Below are positions 33,325 through 45,263 of a stretch of DNA of 64,000 bases, piece after piece. The notes below the pieces were generated by a model, which saw only the letters and a program-made list of their open reading frames with translations, did not search any database and was not told the DNA's origin. The translations under genes and the position numbers were made by a program. Within the stretch, counting starts at the first letter, position 1; every line of letters begins with the position of its first letter. The stretch is from Cellulomonas humilata. GTDB taxonomy: Bacteria; Actinomycetota; Actinomycetes; Actinomycetales; Cellulomonadaceae. The stretch covers positions 1-64,000 of the forward strand of contig NZ_JABMCI010000052.1 in the NCBI RefSeq assembly GCF_013359775.1. Direction: 5' to 3'.

Positions 33325-34953
33325 TCAGCCCTTCTTCTGCCGGACGATCTGCTCCTGCTCGATCTCGACCTCGGCGCCGTCGTCGGCAGAGCCGACCAGC
33401 GTCGTGCCGTCGCCCACCAGGAAGCCGTTGCGGAAGTCCTCGATCGCGTCCCCGAGAGCCTTCTCGGTGTCGTCGTCGAGCTTGCCCGACGACGCAATGG
33501 TCGACAGGACGTCCGTGTTGCGGCGCAGGTGGTCGAGCAGCTCGGCCTCGAACCGGCGCACGTCCGCGATCGGGACGTCGTCCAGCTTGCCCTTGGTGCC
33601 GGCCCAGATCGACGCGACCTGGTCCTCGACCGGGTACGGCGAGTACTGCGCCTGCTTGAGCAGCTCCATGAGGCGGGCGCCACGGGTCAGCTGGGCGCGC
33701 GAGGCGGCGTCGAGGTCGGACGCGAACATCGCGAACGCCTCGAGCGACCTGAACTGCGCGAGGTCCAGCTTCAGCGTGCCGGAGACCGACTTCATCGCCT
33801 TGACCTGCGCGGCACCACCCACGCGGGACACCGAGATGCCCACGTCGACGGCCGGGCGCTGGTCCGCGTTGAACAGGTCGGACTGGAGGAAGATCTGCCC
33901 GTCGGTGATGGAGATGACGTTGGTCGGGATGTACGCCGAGACGTCGTTGGCCTTGGTCTCGATGACCGGCAGGCCCGTCATCGAACCGCCGCCCAGCTCG
34001 TCCGACAGCTTGGCGCAACGCTCGAGCAGACGGGAGTGCAGGTAGAACACGTCACCGGGGTAGGCCTCGCGGCCCGGCGGGCGACGCAGCAGCAGCGACA
34101 CGGCACGGTAGGCCTCGGCCTGCTTGGACAGGTCGTCGAAGACGATCAGGACGTGCTTGCCCTGGTACATCCAGTGCTGGCCGATGGCCGAGCCGGTGTA
34201 CGGCGCCAGGTACTTGAAGCCGGCCGGGTCGGACGCGGGAGCGGCGACGATCGTCGTGTACTCGAGCGCGCCGGCCTCCTCCAGGGCACCGCGGACCGCG
34301 GCGATGGTGGAGCCCTTCTGGCCGATGGCGACGTAGATGCAGCGAACCTGCTGCTTCGGGTCGCCGGTCTCCCAGTTGGCCTTCTGGTTGATGATCGTGT
34401 CGATCGCGATCGCCGTCTTGCCCGTCTGGCGGTCACCGATGATCAGCTGGCGCTGGCCACGGCCGATCGGGATCATCGCGTCGATGGCCTTGAGGCCGGT
34501 CTGCAGCGGCTCGTGCACGCTCTTGCGGGCCATGACGCCGGGGGCCTGGAGCTCGAGGGCGCGGCGGCCCTCGGTCTTCAGCTCGCCCAGTCCGTCGATC
34601 GGCTGGCCCAGCGGGTCGACGACGCGACCGAGGTAGCCGTCACCGATCGGGACGGAGAGCACCTCGCCCGTGCGGCGGACCTCCTGGCCCTCCTCGATGC
34701 CGGTGAACTCGCCCAGCACCACGACGCCGATCTCACGGACGTCCAGGTTCAGCGCGAGGCCGAGCGTGCCGTCCTCGAACCGCAGGAGCTCGTTCGCCAT
34801 CGCGCCCGGGAGGCCCTCGACCTGCGCGATGCCGTCGGCCGTCAGGGTCACGCGGCCGACCTCTTCGGAGACCACGCCGGACGGCTCGTAGGACTTCACG
34901 AAGCTGTCCAGCGCGGCCCGGATCTCGTCGGGCCGGATCGTCAGCTCAGCCAT
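33325..34953 (-). CDS. atpA: F-type ATP synthase alpha subunit
   Basis: 542 aa. Non-catalytic nucleotide-binding subunit of F1. The P-loop is GDRQTGKT (about 170), and the family signature [14 protein letters not shown] is near residue 365. It forms the alpha3-beta3 hexamer with AtpD. The C-terminal 40 residues are acidic and variable. Confidence 0.97.
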   Translation of the reverse strand: MAELTIRPDEIRAALDSFVKSYEPSGVVSEEVGRVTLTADGIAQVEGLPGAMANELLRFEDGTLGLALNLDVREIGVVVLGEFTGIEEGQEVRRTGEVLSVPIGDGYLGRVVDPLGQPIDGLGELKTEGRRALELQAPGVMARKSVHEPLQTGLKAIDAMIPIGRGQRQLIIGDRQTGKTAIAIDTIINQKANWETGDPKQQVRCIYVAIGQKGSTIAAVRGALEEAGALEYTTIVAAPASDPAGFKYLAPYTGSAIGQHWMYQGKHVLIVFDDLSKQAEAYRAVSLLLRRPPGREAYPGDVFYLHSRLLERCAKLSDELGGGSMTGLPVIETKANDVSAYIPTNVISITDGQIFLQSDLFNADQRPAVDVGISVSRVGGAAQVKAMKSVSGTLKLDLAQFRSLEAFAMFASDLDAASRAQLTRGARLMELLKQAQYSPYPVEDQVASIWAGTKGKLDDVPIADVRRFEAELLDHLRRNTDVLSTIASSGKLDDDTEKALGDAIEDFRNGFLVGDGTTLVGSADDGAEVEIEQEQIVRQKKG

Positions 34954-35034
34954 TGCTCTTCTCCTGTCGTGACCGCCGGTCGGGCGGTCGTACGTTCGTT
35001 CACGTCGTTCAATGGGCCGGCCTGGGGCCGATTC

Positions 35035-35846
35035 TCAGCTGGCAAGTCGTCGTCGTGCGTCGGCGAGCCTGGCGAGCACGGTCGAGTCGACCACGTCCGC
35101 GCCCACCTGGATGCGCAGTCCCCCGAGGATCTCGGGGTCCACCGTCACGTTGAGCTGGAGCTCCTGCCCGTAGGCCTGCTGGAGGATCCCGCCGAGGCGG
35201 TCCAGCTGCGCCTGCGAGAGCTCGCTGCCGGAGGTCACGGCCGCCACGAGGCGCTCGCGCCGTGCGGCGGCGAGATCGCCGACGAGGCCGAGCGTCGCGA
35301 CGAAGCGCCGACCGCGGGGCGAGGATGCCGCACGCCGTGCCACCGCGAGGGTGGCGTCGGCGACCTTGCCGCGCAGCAGGTTCGCCGCGAGGTCCGCCCG
35401 CTTGTCGCCGGGGACCCGCGGGTCGAACAGCGCCTGCCGCACCTCGCGCTGCCCGACGAGCGACCGCGTGATGCGGAACAGCTCGTCCTCGACCCGCTCG
35501 AGCTCGTTGCCCGCCTGCGCGGACGCGAGCACGGCGTCGAAGCCCAGCTGCTCCACGGCCTCGATGAGGTCCTCGGCCGAGGACCAGCGCTGCTGCACGA
35601 GCCCGGACACCACCTCGACCACGCGAGGGTCGAGCCGGCCGAGCGCGCCCGAGACCAGCCCCGCCTTGGCGTCACCCCGGATCGCGGGGTCGGACAGCGT
35701 GCGTCGCAGCGAGCCCGAGGAGTCCATGGCGTCGACGACGGCGAACAGCTGCTCGCCGAGCGTGATCGCCTGCGCACCCGCCGCAGCCAGCACCGGCTCG
35801 AACCGGAGCTGGGTAGCGCCGAGCGACGCCAGGCTCGTGCCGCGCA

Positions 35847-35847
<1 letters not shown>
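35035..35847 (-). CDS. atpH: F-type ATP synthase delta subunit
   Basis: 270 aa. Links the F1 head to the peripheral stalk. Longer than the 175-180 of E. coli by an N-terminal extension, typical of actinobacteria. The C-terminal VTVDPEILGGLRIQVGADVVDSTV is the OSCP signature. The start overlaps the atpF stop by one base (TGATG). Confidence 0.95.
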
Positions 35848-37493
<1,646 letters not shown>

Positions 37494-37691
37494 CGCGCCG
37501 CTGTCTTCTTCCGCGGCGAGCGGCAGGATCGTCGCAAGGCTGAACAGGGCGGTCTCCTGTGGTCGTGTGCGCCGAGTGCCGCATCAATGCGGGCACGAGC
37601 ACGGCGCCGGGCCGTCATGGATGGCGAAAGCCTAACCTATGCAGGGCCTTGGTCCTGACCCGCGGCGGGCCTCCGGGAGGCTCCGCGGCCG

Positions 37692-38105
37692 CTACCCCTC
37701 GAAGTACCCCACGCGGCCACGCTGCACCGCGCGCGCGTCCAGGACGGCCGACCCGATGACGCCCGCGATGGACACCAGGAAGAGCACCTGCGGGTTGTAG
37801 AAGTCGTACTGCTTGAGGATCACCAGAACCACGATGACGACGATCAGCTTGCCCAGCCAGGCGCCCATGATCACCGCCATCATGGTCGTCGGGGCGGAGC
37901 GTGCGGTACGCAGGACCGAGATCACCGTGGTCCCCGAGAAGATCAGCGCGATGCCGACGCCGAGCAGCGCCCCCCAGACGCCTGCGGAGCCGTCGACGAG
38001 GTAGCCGACCACGACGCCGACGACGGTGAGGACCCCGAGCAGCACGAGCATGTCGCGCAGCGACTGGCGGAAGACGGCCTCCGCGGCCGTGGGCGGGGTG
38101 CTCAT
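37692..38105 (-). CDS. AtpI-like small membrane protein
   Basis: 137 aa with four membrane segments (about 21-40, 46-66, 79-99 and 110-128). The position just before atpB matches AtpI, an assembly helper of the c-ring, and the length fits, although AtpI proteins are poorly conserved. The ATG overlaps the wecA stop (ATGA), so it is read with the wall-biosynthesis gene. Confidence 0.75.
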   Translation of the reverse strand: MSTPPTAAEAVFRQSLRDMLVLLGVLTVVGVVVGYLVDGSAGVWGALLGVGIALIFSGTTVISVLRTARSAPTTMMAVIMGAWLGKLIVVIVVLVILKQYDFYNPQVLFLVSIAGVIGSAVLDARAVQRGRVGYFEG

Positions 38106-39229
38106 CGAACGGCCTCCAAGGGCGGTGGTGCGGCGGCCCGGCCGCGCAGCGGTCCGAGCGTCAGCAGGGTGGCGACCAGGACGGCGGCGCCGAAGGTGAT
38201 CAGCACGGCGGTGGTCTCCCAGCGGACCAGTGCGGCGACCCCGAAGGCGAACACCGCCGTCCAGACGTACAGGATCGCGACCGCACGGCGGTGCGAGTGG
38301 CCGATCTGGAGCATCCGGTGGTGCAGGTGCATGCGGTCGGGGTGGAACGGCGACTTGCCGGCGCCCACCCGCCGGACGATCGCGAGGCCCATGTCCAGCA
38401 GCGGCAGCAGCAGCACCGCGAACGGCAGGAGCATCGGCAGGAACGCCGGGAACCGCTGGCGCACCAGCACCTGCTCCGGGTCGATCTGGCCGGTGATGAT
38501 GATGGCCGCGGCGCTGAACACGAAGCCGAGCACCATGGCCCCCGAGTCGCCCATGAAGATGCGCGCCGGGTACACGTTGTGCGGCAGGAAGCCGATGCAC
38601 GCGCCCACCAGCACCGCGAGCACCAGGGCCGCCAGGTTGGCGTTGGCGTAGGCGCCGGGGTTGGCGCCCGCGGTGAGCAGGTAGGCGTACAGGAAGAACG
38701 CGGTGCCGCCGATCGCCAGCACGCCCGCGGCGAGCCCGTCGAGCCCGTCGACGAAGTTCACCGCGTTCATGGCGATGACGACGGTGAGCACGGTGAAGAA
38801 CGTGGCCATCCGGGTGGACCCGACGATCGGCATGCCTGCGGTGGGGAGCTGGTACAGCAGCACGCCCTGCCACGCGAGGAACCCGCCCGCCAGCACCTGG
38901 CCCATGAGCTTGGTGAGCCAGTCGAGGTCCCAGATGTCGTCGGCGATCCCGAGGGCGCACACGATCGCGGCCCCGCCCATGATGCCGACCAGGGGCCGGA
39001 TGTTGTCGTACACCCCCGCGAGGAAGGGCAGCGAGCTGACCATGAGGATCGCCACGAGCATGCCCGCGAACATCGCCATGCCGCCCAGCCGGGGCGTCGG
39101 GATCGCGTGCACGTCCCGGTCCCGGACCGCGGTGATGGCGCCCCAGCGCAGCGCGCACCAGCGGGCCAGCGGGGTCATGAGATAGGCCACGGTGGCGGAG
39201 ATGAGCAGGGCGAGCAGGTAGACCCTCAC
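38102..39229 (-). CDS. wecA: Undecaprenyl-phosphate GlcNAc-1-phosphate transferase (WecA/TagO/MraY family)
   Basis: 375 aa, GTG start. Transfers GlcNAc-1-phosphate from UDP-GlcNAc to the undecaprenyl carrier, the first step of wall polymer synthesis. Ten or eleven membrane segments, AIPTPRLGG, the Asp-rich NFVDGLDG, YPARIFMGDSGAM and the His motif DRMHLHHRML are visible. The start overlaps the tsaC stop (GTGA). Confidence 0.93.
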   Translation of the reverse strand: MRVYLLALLISATVAYLMTPLARWCALRWGAITAVRDRDVHAIPTPRLGGMAMFAGMLVAILMVSSLPFLAGVYDNIRPLVGIMGGAAIVCALGIADDIWDLDWLTKLMGQVLAGGFLAWQGVLLYQLPTAGMPIVGSTRMATFFTVLTVVIAMNAVNFVDGLDGLAAGVLAIGGTAFFLYAYLLTAGANPGAYANANLAALVLAVLVGACIGFLPHNVYPARIFMGDSGAMVLGFVFSAAAIIITGQIDPEQVLVRQRFPAFLPMLLPFAVLLLPLLDMGLAIVRRVGAGKSPFHPDRMHLHHRMLQIGHSHRRAVAILYVWTAVFAFGVAALVRWETTAVLITFGAAVLVATLLTLGPLRGRAAAPPPLEAVR

Positions 39230-39876
39230 GCGGTGGGCCCCTCGACCGGCGTGACCTCGTTCAGCTGCTCCAGGCTCAGGGCGCCCGTGCGGACGAGCCG
39301 CAGGGTGTCCCCCGTGGCGTCGACGATGGTCGACGCCACCTGGCCGGGCGCGTCGCCCGCGTCGAGGTAGACGGCCACGGACTCGCCGAGCTGGTCGAAC
39401 GCCGCCTGTGCGGTGACCGCGGCGGGCGAGCCTGTCGTGTTGGCGCTGGAGACCGCCAGCGGTCCCGTGCGGCGCAGCAGCGCCAGCGCGGTCTCGTGGT
39501 CGGGCACCCGGAGCGCGACCGTGCCCCTCGTCTCGCCCAGGTCCCAGGCCAGCGACGGCTGTGCGCGGACGATGAGCGTGAGGCCGCCGGGCCAGAACGC
39601 CTCGGCCAGCGCGCGGGCGCCGGCGGGCACGTCGGTGGCCAGGCCGTCGAGGGTGCGCACGTCGGGGATCAGCACGGGCGGCGGCATCTGCCGACCGCGG
39701 CCCTTGGCGTCCAGGAGCGCCTGGACGGCGGGCGGGGTGAACGCGTCGGCCGCGATCCCGTAGACCGTGTCGGTGGGCAGCACGACGAGGCCCCCACGGG
39801 ACAGGACGTTGACCGCCTCGTCGAGCGCCGGTCCCCAGGTGGTGGGGTCGCTCGCGGGGGTGATCCGCTCGTTCAC
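39226..39876 (-). CDS. tsaC: Threonylcarbamoyl-AMP synthase (TsaC/Sua5/YrdC family)
   Basis: 216 aa. Makes threonylcarbamoyl-AMP for the t6A modification of tRNAs that read ANN codons. The YrdC domain has VVLPTDTVYGIAADAF and KGRGRQMPPPVLI at the start, then SSANTTGSPA. There is no C-terminal Sua5 domain. GTG start overlapping the prmC stop (GTGA). Confidence 0.93.
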   Translation of the reverse strand: MNERITPASDPTTWGPALDEAVNVLSRGGLVVLPTDTVYGIAADAFTPPAVQALLDAKGRGRQMPPPVLIPDVRTLDGLATDVPAGARALAEAFWPGGLTLIVRAQPSLAWDLGETRGTVALRVPDHETALALLRRTGPLAVSSANTTGSPAAVTAQAAFDQLGESVAVYLDAGDAPGQVASTIVDATGDTLRLVRTGALSLEQLNEVTPVEGPTA

Positions 39877-40760
39877 GGCGCCGAGTCTGTCACGTGCGGC
39901 TGAGCGGCTCGCCGGGCGACGAGCATCCGGGGCCGACCGGTCAGGTCGGGACGCGACTCCACGTCGACGAACGCGCCCGTGGCCGCGGCGGCCTCGCGCG
40001 CGGCAGCGTCCTGCACCTCGGCGTGCTCCATCACCAGCAGCCCGCCCGGGACGAGCAGGCGGGCGGCCGCGCGCAGGACCGCCCGGGGCACGTCCAGCCC
40101 GTCCAGGCCGCCGCCGTACAGGGCGAGGTCGGGGTCGTGGTCGCGCACCTCGGGGTCCACCGGCTCGGCGTCGGGCGGGATGTACGGCGGGTTGGCGACG
40201 AGCACGTCGACCGTGCCGTCGAGCTCGCTCAACAGGGTCGGGTCGGCGACGTCGCCGTGCTCGACGCGGACGTCCGCCCCGACCGCGACCGCGTTGCGCC
40301 GCGTCAGGTCCACGGCCTCGGGCGACAGGTCGACGGCCACCACGCGGGCGGCGCGGACCTCGGTCGCCACGGACAACGCGATCCCGCCGGCGCCGCAGCA
40401 CAGGTCCACGACGAGTGGCTCCGGCAGTCGTGCCGCCTCGTCGATCGCCACCTGCGCCACCACCTCGGTCTCGGGCCGAGGGACGAACACGCCGGGCTCG
40501 ACCAGGAGCGTCAGGTAGCGGAACCCCGTGCTGCCGACCAGGTGCTGCAGCGGCTCCCGGTTCCGCCGCCGCTCGACCAGCCCGGCGAACTGCTCCGCGA
40601 AGCCGTCCGGCACGGGCGGCGGGAGGACCAGCTCGAGCCGGTCCAGACCCAACACGTGGGCGGCCAGCGCGGTGGCGTCGTGCCGCGGCGACTGCACCCC
40701 GGCCTCGGCCAGGATCCGCGTGGCGCCCTCGACCAGGGCCCGCAGGTCGGGGACCGTCAT
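39873..40760 (-). CDS. prmC: Release-factor glutamine methyltransferase
   Basis: 295 aa. Methylates the Gln of the GGQ motif of PrfA/PrfB, using S-adenosylmethionine. The substrate-binding [11 protein letters not shown] (about 185) and SAM-binding [13 protein letters not shown] (about 115) are clear. It overlaps its substrate gene prfA (ATGA), the usual order. Confidence 0.95.
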   Translation of the reverse strand: MTVPDLRALVEGATRILAEAGVQSPRHDATALAAHVLGLDRLELVLPPPVPDGFAEQFAGLVERRRNREPLQHLVGSTGFRYLTLLVEPGVFVPRPETEVVAQVAIDEAARLPEPLVVDLCCGAGGIALSVATEVRAARVVAVDLSPEAVDLTRRNAVAVGADVRVEHGDVADPTLLSELDGTVDVLVANPPYIPPDAEPVDPEVRDHDPDLALYGGGLDGLDVPRAVLRAAARLLVPGGLLVMEHAEVQDAAAREAAAATGAFVDVESRPDLTGRPRMLVARRAAQPHVTDSAP

Positions 40761-41845
40761 GCGTCCCCCGCCGCCGCGAGCCGCGCGGCCTCGTCGGCGT
40801 CGATCGCGCTCTGCACGACCGGAGCCAGCTCACCGCCGAGCACGGCGTCGAGGTTGTACGCCTTGTAGCCGGTGCGGTGGTCCGCGATCCGGTTCTCGGG
40901 GTAGTTGTACGTACGGATGCGCTCCGAGCGGTCGACCGTGCGCACCTGCGACCGCCGCGCCACGCTCGCGGCCGCGGCGGCCTCCTCCTGCCGGGCAGCC
41001 AGGATCCGGGCGCGCAGCACGCGCATGCCGGCCTCGCGGTTCTGCAGCTGCGACTTCTCGTTCTGCATGGACACGACGATCCCCGTCGGCAGGTGCGTGA
41101 TGCGGACGGCGGAGTCGGTGGTGTTGACCGACTGGCCGCCGGGGCCCGACGACCGGTACACGTCGATGCGCAGGTCGTTCGCGTCGATCGCCACCTCGGC
41201 CTCGTCCTCCGCCTCCGGGAACACCAGGACGCCGGCCGCCGACGTGTGGATGCGGCCCTGCGACTCCGTGACGGGCACCCGCTGCACGCGGTGCACACCG
41301 CCCTCGTACTTCAGGTGCGCCCAGACGCCGTCCTCCGGCGCGACCGTGCCGCGCGCCTTGATGGCGAGCTGCGCGTCCTTGTACCCGCCCAGGTCCGACT
41401 CGGTGGCGCCCAGCAGTTGCGTCGCCCAGCCCATCTTCTCGGCGTACCGGGTGTACATCCGCAGCAGGTCGGCGGCGAACAGCGCCGACTCCTCGCCGCC
41501 CTCCCCCGCCTTGACCTCGAGGATCACGTCGCGGGCGTCGTCGGGGTCGCGCGGGATGAGCACCTCGCGCAGCCGGGCGGAGGCGGCGTCTGCGGCCTGC
41601 TGGAGCGACGGCAGCTCGGCGGCGAAGCTCTCGTCCACCTCGGCCAGCTCGGCGGCGGCCTCGGCGTCGTCGGACGCGGCCCTCCAGGCGGTGTAGGCCT
41701 GCGCGACCCGCCCCAGCTCGGCGTACCGGCGGCCCAGCTTGCGGGCGTTCGCGGCGTCGGCGTGCACGGCGGGGTCGGCCAGCTGCGCCTCGATCTGCGC
41801 GTGCTCGGCGAGCAGCGGTTCGGCGGCGGCGAATGCCTCGCTCAT
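40757..41845 (-). CDS. prfA: Peptide chain release factor 1
   Basis: 362 aa. Recognises UAA and UAG stop codons and triggers peptide release. GGQ lies in [14 protein letters not shown] (about 234) and the stop-codon-reading PVT in RVPVTESQG. Full family length with the ATG at 41845. Confidence 0.97.
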   Translation of the reverse strand: MSEAFAAAEPLLAEHAQIEAQLADPAVHADAANARKLGRRYAELGRVAQAYTAWRAASDDAEAAAELAEVDESFAAELPSLQQAADAASARLREVLIPRDPDDARDVILEVKAGEGGEESALFAADLLRMYTRYAEKMGWATQLLGATESDLGGYKDAQLAIKARGTVAPEDGVWAHLKYEGGVHRVQRVPVTESQGRIHTSAAGVLVFPEAEDEAEVAIDANDLRIDVYRSSGPGGQSVNTTDSAVRITHLPTGIVVSMQNEKSQLQNREAGMRVLRARILAARQEEAAAAASVARRSQVRTVDRSERIRTYNYPENRIADHRTGYKAYNLDAVLGGELAPVVQSAIDADEAARLAAAGDA

Positions 41846-41910
41846 GCGGGTGTCCCTCTGGGTGGCTGGGTCGGTCACGACAACGGGAGCCGTCGGCTCC
41901 GGCAACGACA

Positions 41911-41974
41911 CAGCGCCGGTGCCCACGCGGACACCGCCATGGAGGGCGGTCGTCCGCGCCGGGCACCGGCGCTG
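41911..41974 (-). terminator. Terminator after rpmE
   Basis: CAGCGCCGGTGCCC (41911-41924) pairs with GGGCACCGGCGCTG (41961-41974); the loop itself folds into a second hairpin (ACCGCC/GGCGGT). It lies 8 bases beyond the rpmE stop and separates rpmE from prfA. Confidence 0.8.
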
Positions 41975-41982
41975 CGGGGTTG

Positions 41983-42198
41983 CTAGTTGGCGGCCTTCTT
42001 GCCGTACCGCGCCTCGAACCGGGCCACGCGGCCGCCGGTGTCGAGGATCTTCTGCTTGCCCGTGTAGAACGGGTGGCAGGCGCTGCAGACGTCGGCGTGG
42101 ATCTTGCCGCTGGTGACCGTCGAGCGCGTGACGAAGGTGCTGCCACAGGTGCAGGTGACCTCGGTCAGGACGTACTCGGGGTGGATGTCAGCCTTCAC
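41983..42198 (-). CDS. rpmE: 50S ribosomal protein L31, zinc-binding form
   Basis: 71 aa. The zinc-type cysteines are CTCG (16, 18) and VCSAC (37, 40), so this is the zinc-replete form and not the Cys-less paralogue. The ATG at 42198 gives the normal length, and it ends in a strong hairpin. Confidence 0.97.
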   Translation of the reverse strand: MKADIHPEYVLTEVTCTCGSTFVTRSTVTSGKIHADVCSACHPFYTGKQKILDTGGRVARFEARYGKKAAN

Positions 42199-42298
42199 AG
42201 AACTATCTCCTTGGGTGGGTGTCTCCGGGTCCGGACGCGCGACTGGCGCCGGTGAACCGCAGACCAGCGAACCATTGTGCCAGAACAGCGACGCGGCC

Positions 42299-42342
42299 CG
42301 AAATCATCCCGCAGTCATCCCGAAGTCGTCCCGAAGTCGTCC
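42299..42342. repeat. Four tandem copies of an 11-base repeat
   Basis: Copies CGAAATCATCC, CGCAGTCATCC, CGAAGTCGTCC and CGAAGTCGTCC follow without gaps, just beyond the PPK2 stop. Two are identical, so the array could vary in length. No function is known. Confidence 0.75.
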
Positions 42343-42354
42343 CACAGGAGGCGC

Positions 42355-43209
42355 TCAGAGCGTCTGCGCGTCGAGCCGCGCCTTCTCCGCCTCGATGTCG
42401 AAGTCGGCGGCCGGCCACTCGAGCTGCAGGTCCTCCAGCGCACCCCGCAGCAACCGCCCGACCACCAGCTGCGCGTACCACTTGTTGTCCGCCGGCACCG
42501 CGTACCAGGGCGCGTGCTCCGTGCTGGTCCGGTCCAGGACCGCCTGGTACGCCTCCTGGTACAGCGGCCACTTGGCGCGCTCGTCGATGTCGCCGGGGTT
42601 GAACTTCCAGTACTTGTCCGGGCGCTCCAGCCGCTCGCGCAGCCGGGCCTTCTGCTCCTGCGGCGAGACGAGCAGGGCCACCTTGACGAGGGTGGTGCCG
42701 GCGTCGACGACCTCGCGCTCGAACGCGTTGATCTCGTCGTACCGCGGCTCCCAGACCTCCTGCGGCACCAGCTCGTTGACGCGGACCACCAGCACGTCCT
42801 CGTAGTGCGACCGGTCGAACACCCCGATGCGCCCGGGCGCCGGCAGCGCCTCACGGATCCGCTGCAGGTAGTGCTGCGAGCGCTCCTTCTCGGTGGGCAC
42901 CCCGAACGACCGCAGCTGCACCCCCTGCGGGTCCACCATGCCGAGCACGTGCCGGACGATCCCCCCCTTGCCCGACGTGTCCATCCCCTGCAGGACCAGC
43001 AGGACCGAGCGCGTGCCGTCCGAGCGCCCGTCGGCGTACAGGCGCTCCTGCAGCTCGCTCAGGTGCTCCCCGTCCTTCTGGAGCCGCTTCTCGGCCGCCG
43101 TCTCGCCGTGCTCCCACCCGGGCGTCGCGGCCAGGTCGGCCTTCGCCAGGTCGAACCCGGCCCGGACCCGAAGGGCCTCCCGGGGTGGTGTGCTCCACGA
43201 CTTCGCCAT
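42355..43209 (-). CDS. ppk2: Polyphosphate kinase 2 family phosphotransferase
   Basis: 284 aa. Transfers phosphate between inorganic polyphosphate and nucleotides in the cytoplasm. The P-loop is GMDTSGKGG (about 75-83), the lid and Walker B region DRSHYEDVLVVRV, and WYAVPADNKWYA are PPK2 hallmarks. The size suggests a class I or III enzyme; the nucleotide preference cannot be told. It lies downstream of a two-component system, 99 bases away. Confidence 0.93.
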   Translation of the reverse strand: MAKSWSTPPREALRVRAGFDLAKADLAATPGWEHGETAAEKRLQKDGEHLSELQERLYADGRSDGTRSVLLVLQGMDTSGKGGIVRHVLGMVDPQGVQLRSFGVPTEKERSQHYLQRIREALPAPGRIGVFDRSHYEDVLVVRVNELVPQEVWEPRYDEINAFEREVVDAGTTLVKVALLVSPQEQKARLRERLERPDKYWKFNPGDIDERAKWPLYQEAYQAVLDRTSTEHAPWYAVPADNKWYAQLVVGRLLRGALEDLQLEWPAADFDIEAEKARLDAQTL

Positions 43210-43308
43210 CGAACGTCTCCCGGGACTCGCACCAGTGCGGACGACTGCACGGTAGCGGGGCGGCGACGGCCCCGCCTCCGTGCGGACGGCGAGGAACGAC
43301 GTCGAGCC

Positions 43309-43956
43309 CTAGACGCGGCGGGTCTCGTGAGCCCACATGGCGAGCTCCACGCGGTTGCGGGCGCCGAGCTTCCTCATGAGGCTGGCCAGGTGGGCCTTGA
43401 CGGTGCTCGTGCTGATGAACAGCTCGGAGGCGATCTCGTCGTTGGTGCGGCCCTGCGCCACCGGGACGAGGACCTCCTCCTCACGGGCCGTGAGCGGCTC
43501 GAGGGGCTGCCGCGCCGGTACGGCCTGGGAGTGCGCGAACGCTGCGAGGAGGCGGACGGTCACGCTCGGTGCGATGAGCGCATCTCCGTCGGCCGCGGCG
43601 CGGATCGCCTGGGTCAGGAGCGCGGGTCCGGCGTCCTTGAGCAAGAACCCGCGGGCGCCGGCCTTGAGTGCCCCGTGGACGTACTCGTCGAGATCGAAGG
43701 TGGTGATCACCACGATCGGAAGGGGGTCGCCGACGTCGGGTCCGGCAAGGTGACGGGTGGCCTGGATGCCGTCCATCAGCGGCATCCGGATGTCGAACAG
43801 GCCGACGTCCGGGCGGAGCTGCAGCGCCAGGCGCACTGCCTCGCGGCCGTCTGCGGCCGCGCCGACCACCTCGATGTCGGGTTGGGCGTCGAGCAGCATC
43901 GTCAGACCGCTGCGGACGATGTGCTGGTCGTCGGCGATCAGTACCCGGATGCTCAT
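43309..43956 (-). CDS. NarL/LuxR-type response regulator
   Basis: 215 aa. The receiver domain (1-120) has the phospho-acceptor Asp55 in GLFDIRMPLMDG. The LuxR helix-turn-helix (about 150-205) is REEEVLVPVAQGRTNDEIASELFISTSTVKAHL. It is the partner of the histidine kinase whose stop it overlaps (ATGA at 43953-43956). Targets are unknown; the adjacent DUF6326 gene, divergent from the pair, is a candidate. Confidence 0.95.
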   Translation of the reverse strand: MSIRVLIADDQHIVRSGLTMLLDAQPDIEVVGAAADGREAVRLALQLRPDVGLFDIRMPLMDGIQATRHLAGPDVGDPLPIVVITTFDLDEYVHGALKAGARGFLLKDAGPALLTQAIRAAADGDALIAPSVTVRLLAAFAHSQAVPARQPLEPLTAREEEVLVPVAQGRTNDEIASELFISTSTVKAHLASLMRKLGARNRVELAMWAHETRRV

Positions 43957-45101
43957 CGTCCGGTCCGGGTCCGGGGCAGCGTCGCCTGGACCCGCCAGCC
44001 ACGGTCGGCGGTCGGTCCCGCGTGGAACGTCCCGCCGAGCAGCGTGGTGCGTTCCTGCATACCCACGAGGCCGTATCCGCCCACGCCGCCGTCGGCCGTG
44101 CTGGGCGCACCGTCGTCGTCGACGGTCAGCCGTACGTCCTCGGCGTCACCGGCAACGACCACCGTGACCCGCGTCGCCTGGCGGGCGTGCCGGCGCGCGT
44201 TCGTGATCGACTCCTGGGCCAGGCGGTAGATCGCGGCCCCGACGGCCGGGCTGAGGTCCTCGAGCTCCCCGGAGAGCGTCACCTGGACGTGCGGACGCGC
44301 CTCGGTACCGCTGGTGAGCCGCTCGAGGTCGGCGACTCCGGGTTGCGGCGCGAGCTCCGCATCCTGCGAGGCGCGCAGGACGCCCACCATGGAACGCATC
44401 TCGAGGAGCGCCTGGGTGGCGGCGTTCTCGATGGTGACCAGGGCTTCGACGGCACGCTCGGGGTCCGAGGCTGCGACGGCACGTCCCGCCTGAGCCTGGA
44501 TGGCGATGCCAGAGACGTGGTGGGCGACGGTGTCGTGGAGCTCGCGAGCGATCTGCTCGCGCTCGCGGGTCTTGGCTTCGTCGATGTCGCGGATGCGGGC
44601 TCTCGCGTGGAAGCGGATCGCAGCGCCGAGCGCCGCGGAGAACAGGAAGAAGGCGTAGGCGCCGACCGCGTCCGCCAGGCTGGTCGGGTCGGCCACGTTG
44701 GTGACGGCCAGCCAGACGAGGATGACTCCGAAGCCGATCACCGCCTCGCGACCGGCTCCCCACCGGAACAGGGAGTAGGCCAGGACCAGCGCTGCCGAGA
44801 TGCTCGTCAGCAGCCCGCCCTCCGTGCCCGAGAGGATCCTGACGGCGTCGACCAGCGTCAACGTGCCGAAGCAGACCACGACCGCCCCGAGCGGGTGGGT
44901 GCGTCGCCAGAGCAGCGGCGCCACGACCGCGAGCACGGCGAGGAGCACCAGCGGGAGCGGCGCGAGGACGTCACGGAGCACCGCTTCGGCCACGGACCAG
45001 ACCGTCAGCACGGCGACGAGCGCCCAGTCCCGGGAGCTCCGCGCGGGAGGGTTCGCCGGTCGAGGTTCGGCCCACAGCACGCGCAGGACGTTGGTGACCA
45101 T
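43953..45101 (-). CDS. Sensor histidine kinase, HisKA_3 type
   Basis: 382 aa. Five or six membrane segments (about 25-165) with no extracytoplasmic sensor domain, then the dimer domain with His189 in RELHDTVAHH, and the ATPase with GYGLVGMQERTTLLGGTF. Such intramembrane-sensing kinases often respond to envelope stress, but the signal is unknown. Confidence 0.95.
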   Translation of the reverse strand: MVTNVLRVLWAEPRPANPPARSSRDWALVAVLTVWSVAEAVLRDVLAPLPLVLLAVLAVVAPLLWRRTHPLGAVVVCFGTLTLVDAVRILSGTEGGLLTSISAALVLAYSLFRWGAGREAVIGFGVILVWLAVTNVADPTSLADAVGAYAFFLFSAALGAAIRFHARARIRDIDEAKTREREQIARELHDTVAHHVSGIAIQAQAGRAVAASDPERAVEALVTIENAATQALLEMRSMVGVLRASQDAELAPQPGVADLERLTSGTEARPHVQVTLSGELEDLSPAVGAAIYRLAQESITNARRHARQATRVTVVVAGDAEDVRLTVDDDGAPSTADGGVGGYGLVGMQERTTLLGGTFHAGPTADRGWRVQATLPRTRTGR

Positions 45102-45263
45102 CCGGCCAGCCTAGGGACGCGCCGTTGGCGGTGAATCAGCCGAAAGCACAAGAGGCCCACTGAGCGAACGGCCAGCTCAGGTCGGTCTCGGAGGCCGGTG
45201 TGCCCAGCACGGGGGTCCGCCAACGTGGAGGAGCCACACCTCACCGAGATGACGGAGCACCTG

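Noticed and set aside
42299..42342. Considered as CRISPR or an origin iteron array
   Set aside because: The 11-base units have no spacers and there is no replication gene beside them.
43255..43275. GCGGGG/CCCCGC hairpin after the response regulator considered as a terminator
   Set aside because: Only six base pairs with a 9-base loop; too weak to call.
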